From the NCBI GenBank assembly GCA_030278955.1, contig JAOANR010000002.1, positions 24,972,057 through 25,036,056 of the forward strand: a stretch of DNA of 64,000 nt, read 5' to 3'. The stretch comes from Hygrophila difformis. Lineage: Eukaryota; Streptophyta; Magnoliopsida; Lamiales; Acanthaceae. The first letter of the stretch is position 1. Each line of letters begins with the position of its first letter. Position numbers and translations under genes: made by a program. The notes under the pieces were generated by a model. The model saw nothing but the letters and a program-made list of their open reading frames with translations. It made no database searches and was not told the origin of the DNA. This document shows positions 1 to 9,464 of the stretch, piece after piece.

Positions 1-206
1 GCATCATTCTGAAATTGTAGCGGATCTGCAACTTCATCTGCAATACCACCATCCATATGCCTTTGCAAGGAATCCTCACCAGAAACAATAGTAGTATTGA
101 TGGTACGCTGAAGTGCTTCAATATCAGATTTCGTGGCAATATCTTTCATCATGGACATCATCATATCCATTAGACCAGTCATTGTTGGCTCAACGTGTCC
201 TGCCAT
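1..206 (-). CDS. gag: RE-A Gag N-terminus, partial (runs off the left edge)
   Basis: This is the first 68 residues of the Gag of a minus-strand Ty3/gypsy element whose body lies left of the window. The frame is open from an ATG at 206-204 to the edge. It starts MAGHVEPTMTGLMDMM, the same kind of start as the Gag of RE-N (MAGRTEPTMSDLMEMM) and, less closely, the non-autonomous proteins of RE-B, RE-C and RE-Q. Gag would form the virus-like particle that packages the element RNA in the cytoplasm; this part is only the methionine-rich, probably coiled-coil leader, before the capsid domain and zinc knuckle. The start is chosen by homology and because the long untranslated leader lies directly upstream. 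Whether the rest of RE-A is intact cannot be seen. Confidence 0.75.
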   Translation of the reverse strand, partial: MAGHVEPTMTGLMDMMMSMMKDIATKSDIEALQRTINTTIVSGEDSLQRHMDGGIADEVADPLQFQND

Positions 207-393
207 ATCAGAAAGGAAAAACTAGGTATATATATAAAAAGTTAGAAAATAAAGAAATAAAATATTTTTGGTGATCTCCTCTCTCTTTCTTTCTTTCCTC
301 TCTTACTCTCAAACTCAAAGTGTTCGATCACAATTCAATTCTTGAGGCTCATTCAAAGAGTCGAGTAGGAAGATCGGATTAAATATGTGACGC

Positions 394-419
394 ACAATGC
401 ACGAAACAAAATGCAAAGT
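394..419 (-). promoter_or_regulatory. Leader hairpin LH2, RE-A copy
   Basis: Arms ACAATGCA and TGCAAAGT around a 10-base loop, 188 bases upstream of the gag ATG. Two of eight pairs are mismatched. Homologous to the hairpins at 3654, 21578, 37204, 44872 and 60506, which pair better. Candidate packaging or dimerisation signal (inference). Confidence 0.5.
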
Positions 420-602
420 TCAACTCAATCAAAGAAAAGAAATACTTGTGTGTGATATGCAATGCAAAATGATAATCGGTTGCAATTTCGATAGGTGCAC
501 TTGCTTATCACGTTTCAATTCCCTTTAATCGATTAAGCTCACAATATATAAGTGGAAAATGAAAATCTCACAAGTAAAAATCACTCAAGGAAATACCCGA
601 TT

Positions 603-738
603 ACTCAAGTGACTTCTCGGGCTAGGTTTCACAACCGTGCCAGTCCAATATCCACTTTATTGTAAAAATTACTCAAGTGGCTTCAAGGGCTAGGTTTCAC
701 AATTGTGCCAGTCCAATATTCACTTTATTGTAAACACT
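603..738 (-). repeat. 68-bp tandem duplication in RE-A leader
   Basis: Two consecutive copies of about 68 bp, each running from ACTCAAGTG through the complement of the leader box GTGAAACCTAGCC to CTTTATTGTAAA. The copies differ at a few positions. Other elements (RE-M near 37443, RE-N near 44649) have one copy. Confidence 0.8.
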
Positions 739-2114
739 CAAGAAATAGTCCCAAATATTTGTGGGTGGCTCACTTTTGCACTCAAGACAAACCAAACACT
801 CAAATTCCCAAAAAGGTAGATGCTGGCAGCTTGTATTTGCTTGGACAGTGTGTTAACTCGAGTTGTAGCATGCCCAAATGAACCCCAAACACTATGGTAC
901 CAATTTCTTAACAAACTTTGGCTTATTAGGAACACAATGCAAAAAGAATCAGTCCTTTTGTCGCTCACACGCGCCCACACTCGCCCAATACTTTTGGTGT
1001 CGCCAGAAAAGTACACCTTTTGCCAAAAGTGTGATAGTGACCTCAAAACAAGTCCAAAATGGGTGATTCAAATTTCTATGGATTCAGCACTCAAAGGGCT
1101 TTCATATGGTTGAAGATTCATCAAGAAATTCGATGATCTTCATATGTTCATACACCTTCAAAGTTTGGACAGATTCGGACTCACACTGGCAATCTTTTTG
1201 TTTTCGATGTTTGGGCGACCAAATGAACTCCAAAACTCTTGAAACCAGTCCCAATCGATTCATAACACCCAAAATATGTAAAATAACCCCTTGAGATCAA
1301 AGCAGACCTGATTCCCCTAAGTGAACTCAACCAACAAGTGCAGGTAATGAAAAATGAAAGCAATCTAAGCAACCCTTAACATCAATCTTGCAACCAATGC
1401 TCAAAATGCTTAGGAAATGATGCAATACCCACACAATGAGTTTTATATGAGTGGAAACAAGTTCATAAACACAAAATCAAGGAATCAAAAAGCAAAACAT
1501 AGGATATTTTTGGGTTTTGGATGAAGAACATGAAGAACACTCATGAATCTTCAAATGAACATAACTTTGGCATACGAACTCGGATTTGGATGAATCTTAT
1601 GCCAATGGAAAGCTCTTGAGATAAAGATGAAGGATATGGATTCAGATTTGGCAAAATCCAAAAGAGCAAAAATCAGAAAAATGAAAAAGTGGACAGAATA
1701 TATTTTTCTAGGGTTTTTCAAGGAGTTTTTGGTGGAGGATGAAGATTTGGAAAAATTTGGGCATTATAACCCCTAGAAAATGGATGATTATGGTTTGCCA
1801 AATGGAATGGTGGTTCCAAATGGGGAGTGTTGTGTGTGAAAAGTGGATGAACAATGGCAAGAACAAGATGAAGAACAAGAGTTCGAGAAAATAGGGTCAA
1901 GATCTTCAAAAATTCATAGAAAATGATTCCCTTGGCCAAATTTTTCAAACTTTACCTTTTTTTTGAGTGTAAACAACCCAATGAAACCAAATATGAACTC
2001 AGAATTGCAAAATTCGTAACAGAGCAAAATGGCTTAGTGGGCAGAATACGATTTTTGGGGGTTTTTTGAATTTTTATGGATTTTTGGAAGGATAGATCTA
2101 TTGATTCTTTGCTA

Positions 2115-2127
2115 GGCTCTGATACCA
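2115..2127 (-). other. RE-A primer-binding site (tRNA-iMet)
   Basis: On the minus strand TGGTATCAGAGCC, complementary to the 3' end of plant initiator methionine tRNA, nine bases inside the LTR end at 2137. It fixes RE-A as minus-strand and the LTR to its right as the 5' LTR. Confidence 0.9.
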
Positions 2128-2359
2128 AATAATTGATGCCATGGATCGAAACAAAGAAATCGAATAGATGAAGATAGGTGAGGGTTTTCGGTTCCCACAA
2201 ACTCTCAAATGACCTCAAGAATAAATTGATTCATGCTTTCAAGCAAAATGTTCAATAATATTTCAAAAGGTGAGTAGCAAGTGTTGGGGGATGCCCTATA
2301 TATAGGCAAACCCCAGTTACAAGGATTAATTAAACTAGACAATTAATTAGGGGATTTAA

Positions 2360-2595
2360 TGCCATGGATCGGGATTGGATACGATTTATGGAACAAGAAG
2401 AAGATGAACAATGGAAAATAAAAGGGATAGATGAGGATACCAAGTCGGAAACTCAATCTTGGATTTACTAACACATAGTGTTCATCAATCCCTCAACCGA
2501 TGACCTCAAGGTGGCGATACGATCAAGCACTCCTCAATGCTCAAAAGGAATTCAACCTAGATGGAAGAACTCATGGGTGACCCTTTCAAACAAAG
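2360..2595 (-). repeat. RE-B 3' LTR, truncated
   Basis: The 236 bp match 5390-5625 of the intact LTR with no difference that I see, then stop abruptly at the shared CAAACAAAG. Promoter, arrays and LTR start are missing. The adjoining internal sequence is coding sequence of the RE-B ORF. Confidence 0.9.
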
Positions 2596-3472
2596 TATCA
2601 GAAATATGATCCAAAATGCTCAGATAATGCTCAGAGTCTCCCTTGAGAATAACTTGCAGACTGCTCACGGTATCAGTTCCAGAAATTAAATTCCTGCAAA
2701 AATAATTAATTTCATCAGATGCAGCAGTCATTGTTCTTTTAAAATCAGGTTTAAAAATCTCAAGGATTGAAACTAGGTCACCTGGATTATATCCCACATG
2801 TTGGACCTTAGACAGATCTTCATGATTAAGTGACGCTCTCTCACGGCCTCGGGCGGATCTCCACTTTGATGGCGGGAAATGATGAGCTCGCATATGTACT
2901 CTGAATCCTTTCAGTCCCAAATAAAATATTAAATAGCGCATGTGACTTAGTGGGATTCTACCAGTGTAATGAAATTTTCCATAATTAGTATGCATCTTAT
3001 CAGGTAAAATCAATTGTTCTAATAAGTGCAAATGAAACTGATTAGGCTTTAAATTTTCAGCATGTTCCCAAAATGGATCAACATATTCAGAATATGATTC
3101 AGAAATTATGCAATTATCATCTGAACTATGTTGCTCATGGACTGGAAGTTCTTTGGGTATCATCAAGGTAGAACAATGGAAGGAATGTACCTTTGGGAGC
3201 TTTAAGGAATTATGGACAATTTTAACCTGTTCCGCAGAGGGTTCGTCAGTTGAGGAAGATGTGCTGAATAGCATATTATCAATTTTGCCATCAAGCTCTC
3301 CATGCAGCTCTGAAGAGAGACTCGCATTTTCCTTCTCAATTTTGCTGTTCACTTTCTTGAACTCGTGGGTCATTTCAGCCTTCATCTCTTTCATGTCATG
3401 ACTCATGGACACCATGCTTGCATTCAGGCTCCTCAGTAATTCCATTATAGCTGGGTCAGAAGTACCCGCCAT
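2552..3472 (-). CDS. RE-B protein with unknown DPFWE domain, 3' end truncated into LTR
   Basis: A 306-residue ORF starting MAGTSDPAIMELLRSLN. Residues 1-70 are a Gag-like, probably coiled-coil leader close to that of RE-C. Residues 127-211 form a domain I do not recognise: key stretches DPFWEHAE (132-139), LILPDKM (154-160), GRIPLSHM (171-178) and GLKGFRVHMRAHHF (186-199). The RE-Q protein (59325-60290) has the same domain, roughly half of the positions identical by eye, although the flanks have diverged. No zinc knuckle, protease DxG, YxDD or integrase motif is present. The last 14 codons lie in the truncated LTR, so the native C terminus is lost. The start is the ATG at 3472-3470, favoured over in-frame upstream codons because it matches the other elements. 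Function unknown; trans-acting or packaging roles are possible. Confidence 0.7.
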   Translation of the reverse strand: MAGTSDPAIMELLRSLNASMVSMSHDMKEMKAEMTHEFKKVNSKIEKENASLSSELHGELDGKIDNMLFSTSSSTDEPSAEQVKIVHNSLKLPKVHSFHCSTLMIPKELPVHEQHSSDDNCIISESYSEYVDPFWEHAENLKPNQFHLHLLEQLILPDKMHTNYGKFHYTGRIPLSHMRYLIFYLGLKGFRVHMRAHHFPPSKWRSARGRERASLNHEDLSKVQHVGYNPGDLVSILEIFKPDFKRTMTAASDEINYFCRNLISGTDTVSSLQVILKGDSEHYLSILDHISDTLFERVTHEFFHLG

Positions 3473-3653
3473 TTCGGAACAAACTAGATATATGTATAAT
3501 GGGTTAGAAAAATCAACTGAAATATGTAGAGTGATCTCGCAACTGTATCTCTCTCTGTAGGTCCGAATTCTCAACCAGTTGGTTCCAATAAGTAGAAGGT
3601 GCTCAACCGTATCAACCAACAACAGATGGTAAGAGAAATAAAATATGGGACGC

Positions 3654-3679
3654 ACAGTGCAAGAATCAGAATGCACAGT
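3654..3679 (-). promoter_or_regulatory. Leader hairpin LH2, RE-B copy
   Basis: Arms ACAGTGCA and TGCACAGT, seven of eight positions paired, 10-base loop, 182 bases upstream of the ORF start. The arms differ in sequence from the RE-E and RE-Q copies while pairing is kept. Confidence 0.6.
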
Positions 3680-3914
3680 TTGACTCTATCAATGAAAAGC
3701 ACAGATTCTGTGTGTGACCGCAGTGCAAAAATTATAGTTCACAAGATTAATCAGCCTGCAAGCAATAAATCCGATTCCTCACAATTTTAAAGTGTAAAGT
3801 AAAAACCTCACAAAATAAAACACTCGGAATCACAAATATATGCCTCACACACAAACCCAATAAATACAACCAAAGTGCTGACAAGGGTGGCCGGGTAAAA
3901 ATTCACTGTTGAGG

Positions 3915-3945
3915 AACTCCAATATCTGCAATTGCAGACGGAGCT
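3915..3945 (-). promoter_or_regulatory. Leader hairpin LH1, RE-B copy
   Basis: Outer arms AACTCC and GGAGCT, inner arms TCTGC and GCAGA. Compared with RE-M and RE-N (AATTCC with GGAACT), one A-T pair of the outer stem has become G-C on both sides, a compensatory change. Confidence 0.6.
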
Positions 3946-5371
3946 TCAACTTTGAGATTTGTGAAATAAATCAGAGGAACAGTGCAAGCACTTATTCCTC
4001 GGGGAATTCCACTGTCAAGTGTAAACACAATGACGGAACTTCAACCCGATAAATTGTTCGTGATTTAATTCAGTGAAATCGCACAGTAAATTAAATACCC
4101 AATTTAATTTAATCAATTGAACAACAAAAGAATTGCCCAATTAATTAAACCAAATTTAACACAATTCAATCTTCAAGACCCACTTGTTGAATATTTGAAT
4201 GGGTTTGTTGGAAAATTGTTCAAGGTCTTGTAATGCCCAAATGCAAATAAATCCGTGGGGTCCGCAACAATTAATGCTTGCAACACTTGCACACTTTCTT
4301 CCTCTTTCCCGTTCTTGAATTTTCTTGGCATGCAAAATTACTTGTTCCACTTTTGTGCAAATGCCAATTGAATCACAAGCTGCCCCCTTTGTGTACACTA
4401 CAATTTGGGAAAACAAACGGGGTTTTTAATGCTCATCCAACGTACAAGTCCTTTTGTCCCCACAAAATTCCCAAAACACCCTTACAACTCTTTGCTTGGA
4501 TCAAAATAAAACTATCAAGAACACCTTTGAAGATTGGATGGTGTTCTTCACCTTGCCAAGAACACTTGAATATGGGATGAAGATCTTCAAGCACAACAAG
4601 AACATTCAACAAAACCCTAAAATAATCCCACACTCAAAAATCACTCAACACTCCGGATTAAGCTTGCATAATAACCAATTAAGCTTACAAACCATTAATT
4701 AATGCAACTACAATCCACAAAGTGAGTAAAAACAGAGAATCATAAGGCCAAAAAGCAAAACATGGAAATTTTTGGATTTTGAGTGAAGAACACCAAGAAC
4801 ATGCTAGAATCTTCAAATGGCCATAACTTTGGCTCCCGATGTCCGTTTTTTATGTTCTTTATATGCAAACCTATGTATTCGACGAGAGGAACAAGATTAT
4901 GGACTCAGATTTGCAAAAATCCAAACAGAATGGGACCAGAAAATTCGGACAGCAAGCAGAATATTATTTCTAGGGTTTTGGAAATGGATTTTTGGTGAAG
5001 GAAATGGATTTGAGAAAATTTGGGCAGCATAACCCCTTAGAAATGGATGATTTATGATTGCCAAATGGAACGGTGGTTCCAAATGGGAGGTGAAACACAA
5101 GATCAAACCCAAGGAAGATGAAGAAAAGTTGTTTTTGGTGAAAAATAACCAAGAACTTCAAAAATTCATAGAAAATTGATCCCTTGGCCAAATCGGAAGA
5201 ACTTTATATGAATCTCTATGTAATCGACCTACTAAATCCGAATATGAACTCAGAAATCAAAGATTATGGCCTGAGCAAAACGGACCTGGTGGACAGAATA
5301 CTAGAAACCCAAAATTTTTGAGTTTTTGGAATTTTTGGAGTGAAATGGAAATGGTAAATCGATCCAATCTA

Positions 5372-5384
5372 GGCTCTGATACCA
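5372..5384 (-). other. RE-B primer-binding site (tRNA-iMet)
   Basis: Complement of TGGTATCAGAGCC, five bases from the LTR end at 5390. Confidence 0.95.
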
Positions 5385-5389
5385 AGAGA

Positions 5390-6660
5390 TGCCATGGATC
5401 GGGATTGGATACGATTTATGGAACAAGAAGAAGATGAACAATGGAAAATAAAAGGGATAGATGAGGATACCAAGTCGGAAACTCAATCTTGGATTTACTA
5501 ACACATAGTGTTCATCAATCCCTCAACCGATGACCTCAAGGTGGCGATACGATCAAGCACTCCTCAATGCTCAAAAGGAATTCAACCTAGATGGAAGAAC
5601 TCATGGGTGACCCTTTCAAACAAAGAAATCCACTCTCCAAGTGTTCATCAATTAATTCATTTCAAAGGGTAAATGGCAAAGTGTTGGGAATGGCCTATAT
5701 ATAGGCATTCCAAAATACAAGCAAATAAACAACTAGCAATAGTAATTAAACAACCCTAATATAATAAACAAGTGTTGAAATTAAAGCTCCCATGTCCCTA
5801 AACAAAATGCATATCGTGCCACAAACAAATGAAGGCTAGCCACTAGCCAATGAGGAGAAAGGAGGCTTCGGGGCCTTCCGCAGCAGGGGCCGGGACTCCA
5901 GGTCCAGTGGAAGGAGATTGAAGATTGGTAGGCTGGCGGGACCACAGCTCCCGGGACCTCTGAACTCAAGGAATGGTAATTAGAAATGGAGGGATCCTGT
6001 CGCGATAGGGTTTGTCGCGATACAAGCCATCGCGCCACAACTGCTTCGCGCCCGGCAGCCTCTCGCGCCATGGAGGAGGAGGCTCTTGTCGCGGGCGGCT
6101 CGCGACATGGTCGAGGATGGTTCGCGACAGGGGATGTTCCGCGACAATGCCATGGGCGGTTAGCGACTGGAGACATGGAGGTGGCGGTCGGAGCCGAGGG
6201 GCGGTGGTCGGCCGTCGCTTGGCGGTGCTTGAGGAGCCATTGGCCGGACAGGTATCGGAGTTGGTCGTCCTCGCCGGAGCAGGGAGGAGACGCCGGAGAA
6301 TGTCTCGTCGGGGAAGGAGTATCCTTTGGGGAAGACAACATTCTCACGCAAGATGGCCTCGCGTTAATTCCATTTGTTGGGCTTTCATTGTTAACGCAAG
6401 ATTGACCTGCGTGCTGCCCTTTTGAGCTTTTAAACCTAACGCAAGATGATCCCGCGATCTGCGTTGCTGGGCCAATTTCACTATTTCCTTGTTGGGCCTT
6501 TAATCCAGTTGGGCCAGGACTTCTTCTCCTTGATTTAGTCGGTCCAAGCCTACTGAAATCTTGATCCCGATAATTCCAACTATTTTTCTGTCTGCTCAAA
6601 ATATCCGGGTCGGTCCGTCTGTCAGTCGGGTCGGATTGGTTGATCCGGGCTCCCATGGCA
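5390..6660 (-). repeat. RE-B 5' LTR, complete
   Basis: 1271 bp, from TGCCATGGGAGCC (minus strand, at 6660) to GATCCATGGCA (at 5390), with a perfect 8-bp terminal inverted repeat TGCCATGG/CCATGGCA. TATATATA lies at 5696-5703. U3 carries a degenerate TCGCGACA/TCGCG array at about 5997-6165 and three AACGCAAGATGA-like units at 6340-6450. The opening codons resemble those of the RE-A LTR (RTDP...NRQKN) rather than the GPxSRxRxKKF tail. A long arginine- and proline-rich frame here is a by-product of the array, not a gene. Confidence 0.9.
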
Positions 6661-6744
6661 TTTAATCAACCCATTACAACTAATTAAACAAGCCTAAACA
6701 ATGTTTTCAACAACTCGGATACAAGGAAACAGTAAACTGGAAAA

Positions 6745-7050
6745 GCTTTGTCGCTAGAGAGGGCCGTGTCGCGGAAGGGACTTTGTCGCGGAAGGGGGCT
6801 TGGTCGCGGAAGGGGGTTTGTCGCGGAAGGGGGCTTGGTCGCGGAAGGGGCTTTGTCGCGGAAGGGGGCTTGGTCGCGGAAGGGACTTTGTCGCGGAAGG
6901 GGCTTTGTCGCGGAAGGGGCTTTGTCGCGGAAGGGGCTTTGTCGCGGAAGGGACTTTGTCGCGGAAGGGGCTTTGTCGCGGAAGGGGCTTTGTCGCGGAA
7001 GGGAGTTCCACGACACTGGCTCTTGCTCCGCGACAGGGAGCTTGTTCCGC
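6745..7050 (-). repeat. TTTGTCGCGGAA array in RE-A LTR U3
   Basis: About 15 units of 18-20 bp with the core TTTGTCGCGGAAGGG on the plus strand, nearly perfect from 6779 to 7000. The last units (7001-7050) have the opposite orientation (TTCCRCGACA), so the array switches direction near 7000. It lies between the CCGGA tract and the TATA box of the LTR. Confidence 0.9.
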
Positions 7051-7419
7051 GACAGGGACTGAGAATTCATCCAACTTTCATCCGGATGGGGCCCACTGAG
7101 TCCGGCGGCACTGTTCCAGCATTGACCAGTCGTTGACCGGCACCGGCGACTTCTCCGGCGGGATTCCGACCAACTTCCAGTGACTTCGATGCTGACGGTG
7201 GCGATGACGATTGTTGACAGGGGCAGCTGGTCGGAATCCGAGGGGCTCGTCGGAGGGAATGACCGCTGCTCGAAGACGGAGGACGGGAATGGATCGGGAG
7301 GGCGCCGGGCGGATTCTGGGCTGGACCTGGCATGGGCCGGTCCATGGAGGGAGAGGGGACTTGGGCTGATTTGGAGATGGGCCATTGTTTTAGCTGGGCT
7401 TGACCGAATTGGGCCTGGG

Positions 7420-8520
7420 TGACGTGGACGTCAAAACGTGACTACTAAATCATGAGGAGTACGCTCAACCAGATGGGGTACATTGATTTAGTCAACAACT
7501 CAAGACGTCTTGGTCGTCTATGGGAATGGAACGGCAGGCAAATGTCCGGTGGCGTGGTATCCAGATCAACTGCAACAATAATACCGGAAGGACCATGCTC
7601 CCGAAGCAGAGCTAAAAGATTCACAGACAAAATTGCCAATCTTCTCAGAACCGCGGAGTTCCAATTCTACATTGAAGAAGGAGGACAGTCGCCGGAACAC
7701 CGCCGGAGCATCGCCGGAGCTTGATCGGAGTTCGCCGGAAGTTGATCGGAATTTGGCCGGAGTTTGGTCGGCGCCGTCGCCGTCATCGGACAGAAACCAG
7801 TCAACCGTCGGAGGAGTTGAAACTATTATTTTGTTGAAATTCTAGTTTAAACAATGGCATGTAATAAATTGAACAACTATGGTGGGCCAGGGCAGACTTG
7901 TTGAATTTCAAGAGGTACGACGCTACTTGCCTCGACGGCGCTATCCTCGACGGCGCTATGATCTACGGCGCTATCCCCTACGACGCTAATCTGGATAGCG
8001 TCGTCCCTAGTCTAGCGTCGTCCAACCTCCAGAAGCTCACCAAGGTCCCTACGGCGCTAGACCCTACGACGCTAGACTCGTATAGCGTCGTAATGCAGTT
8101 TAGCATCGTAACAATATCCGGACGCCCATTTTGGTATTTTCTAGGGTTTTGATGTATTTTTCATGCCTATTTTACCCTTGTAATGTGGATGCCTATATAT
8201 ATGGCCTCCCACACCTTGTTGAACATCTTTTGTTGAATGATATCAAACTTTGCCATTTGCAAGTTTACTTCCAAAAGATCACCACTCATCCATTTGATGC
8301 ATAATCATTTGGACAACTTACATCAACTTGGATGTTGAAGCACACCATGTTGATTTTCACCAACACTTGAGTTTAATGAGGTTGTGAGGACAAGGCATAT
8401 GGACTTGTTTGCCTTCCATTGTTGAATGCTTGAGTTGGTTGCTTCCTTATCACCTTCCTTCACCTACTTGCTTCTTCATCTTTGTTTTTCTTTCAAGAAT
8501 GTATCCTATGATCCATGGCA
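7420..8520 (+). repeat. RE-C 5' LTR
   Basis: Starts TGACGTGGACGTCA (itself an inverted repeat) and ends GATCCATGGCA. TATATATA at 8194-8201. From 7550 the sequence matches the very start of the RE-M LTR (TGGCGTGGTAKCC), so the first 130 bp look like an addition in front of an older LTR start. From 7580 it encodes IIPEGPCSRSRAKRF, the tail motif that autonomous elements read from pol, here not joined to any pol. A CCGGA tract (7690-7800) and a TACGACGCTA array (7915-8110) follow. Confidence 0.92.
7915..8110 (+). repeat. TACGACGCTA array in RE-C 5' LTR
   Basis: About ten units related to TACGACGCTA or its reverse complement TAGCGTCGTA, spaced by 5-12 bp; the first units point forward and later ones alternate. 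It sits at the place where other LTRs here have TTTGTCGCGGAA arrays. The same array is at 13009-13204 in the 3' LTR. Confidence 0.85.
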
Positions 8521-8530
8521 TTAGTTAGAA

Positions 8531-8543
8531 TGGTATCAGAGCC
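8531..8543 (+). other. RE-C primer-binding site (tRNA-iMet)
   Basis: TGGTATCAGAGCC, ten bases after the LTR end at 8520. Confidence 0.95.
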
Positions 8544-9183
8544 AAAGATAGGATCTTTCTTGAGATTTAACTTCAAAAACACCAAAAACATCAAAAATCG
8601 AAAACCCTAAAAAGTGGACAGGTTCTGTTCGGGCTTATTCTGGACTTAAGAATTCTTAATTTGGCAAATCTGGGCACATATTTGGATTCCTCATGTTGAG
8701 TAGATGAATTTGCATATGTGGATCATCAAATTTGGAGTTCATATGACAAAGTTATGATCAAAACAAATTTTGGTGTTGTTCTTGTTTGAAAACCGAAAAT
8801 CCACCAACTTCTGCATTTTGATCTTGAAATTTTCATGTTAATGGGCTGTAATATGTGTTAATGATGCAAGTATGATCATGTGTTTATGTTATTAATTGTT
8901 GATTGCATCAAAAATTCCAAAATCAAATTTGAGTGTTCTTCAAGTTCATCACCATCTCCTTGTTTGTTTATTCAAACCTTCAAGCTTGTTCTTGCCATCT
9001 TCAAGAGTGTTCTTGGACAAAACTTTTTGATCCATAAAGTGAATTTTGTGAAGTGTTAAGGGGACATGGGCTGCAAATCATGATGATGTTAAGGATAAGG
9101 AGCCGTACTAAATTCCTTGAAAAGAGCAAGTAATCATCAAAGGTGACATAAGATGACATCATAAGTGCAAGATCAAGAATTGT

Positions 9184-9360
9184 GAGCTACGACTCTATTC
9201 ACCTCCTTGCTACGACTCTATCCACCTCCTTGCTACGACCCTATCCACCTTCTAGCTTTACGACCTTAACCACCTCCTAGCTACGACCCTATCCACCTCC
9301 CTGCTACGACACTATCCTCTACGGACGAGCCTCTAAGGACGCCATCATCTAGCGTCGTAC
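9184..9360 (+). repeat. GCTACGACCCTATCCACCTC tandem repeat in RE-C leader
   Basis: Six or so units of about 26 bp with the core GCTACGACYCTATCCACCTCC, the third to fifth most regular. The core TACGAC-CTA echoes the TACGACGCTA array of this element's own LTR, and the tract ends in TAGCGTCGTACC, an LTR-type unit. Confidence 0.8.
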
Positions 9361-9464
9361 CTCTCTCCATTTGAGCATTATTGTTCAAAATTTTTCCTAA
9401 GTCGGATATATATAGCTGGCACTTGGTTCCTCTGATTTATTTTAAATCACGAACACAGAGTTGA

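Larger units (their letters stand above)
207..2114 (-). other. RE-A untranslated leader
   Basis: About 1.9 kb between primer-binding site and gag, AT-rich, with no credible gene. It holds the conserved leader hairpin LH2 (394-419) and two tandem copies of the leader box GTGAAACCTAGCC (603-738). The RE-M/RE-N type hairpin LH1 is missing: the sequence appears to have been joined across the short palindrome CACAATTGTG. The segment at 1550-1720 (cell-wide repeat wording such as CATAACTTTGGC) recurs in the leaders of most elements here. Confidence 0.7.
3473..5371 (-). other. RE-B untranslated leader
   Basis: About 1.9 kb, AT-rich and non-coding. It has LH2 (3654-3679) and LH1 (3915-3945). The part at 3740-3850 is nearly identical to 60590-60700 of RE-Q, showing common descent of the two non-autonomous elements. 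The part at 4780-5370 resembles the leaders of RE-O and other elements. Confidence 0.7.
2360..6660 (-). mobile_element. RE-B, non-autonomous Ty3/gypsy element with unknown ORF
   Basis: A 4.3-kb minus-strand element inserted into the RE-A LTR with a perfect target duplication TTTAA (2355-2359 and 6661-6665). The 5' LTR (5390-6660) is complete; the 3' LTR is only its last 236 bp (2360-2595). Internal sequence holds a primer-binding site, a leader with both conserved hairpins and one ORF of unknown function, with no reverse transcriptase, RNase H or integrase. The target duplication shows that the inserted element originally had both ends, so the loss of the front of the 3' LTR and adjoining internal sequence came after insertion. 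Confidence 0.9.

Noticed and set aside
5781..6656. 291-codon minus frame in the RE-B LTR
   Set aside because: Lies wholly in the LTR, runs through the promoter-proximal array and has composition dictated by CCGGA and CGCG words; no start context.
6684..7385. Arg/Pro-rich open frames in all six frames over the TTTGTCGCGGAA arrays (also 42486-43143, 54436-54891, 58879-59287, 62489-62897)
   Set aside because: They are translations of a short tandem repeat without stop codons; both strands are open and no known domain appears.
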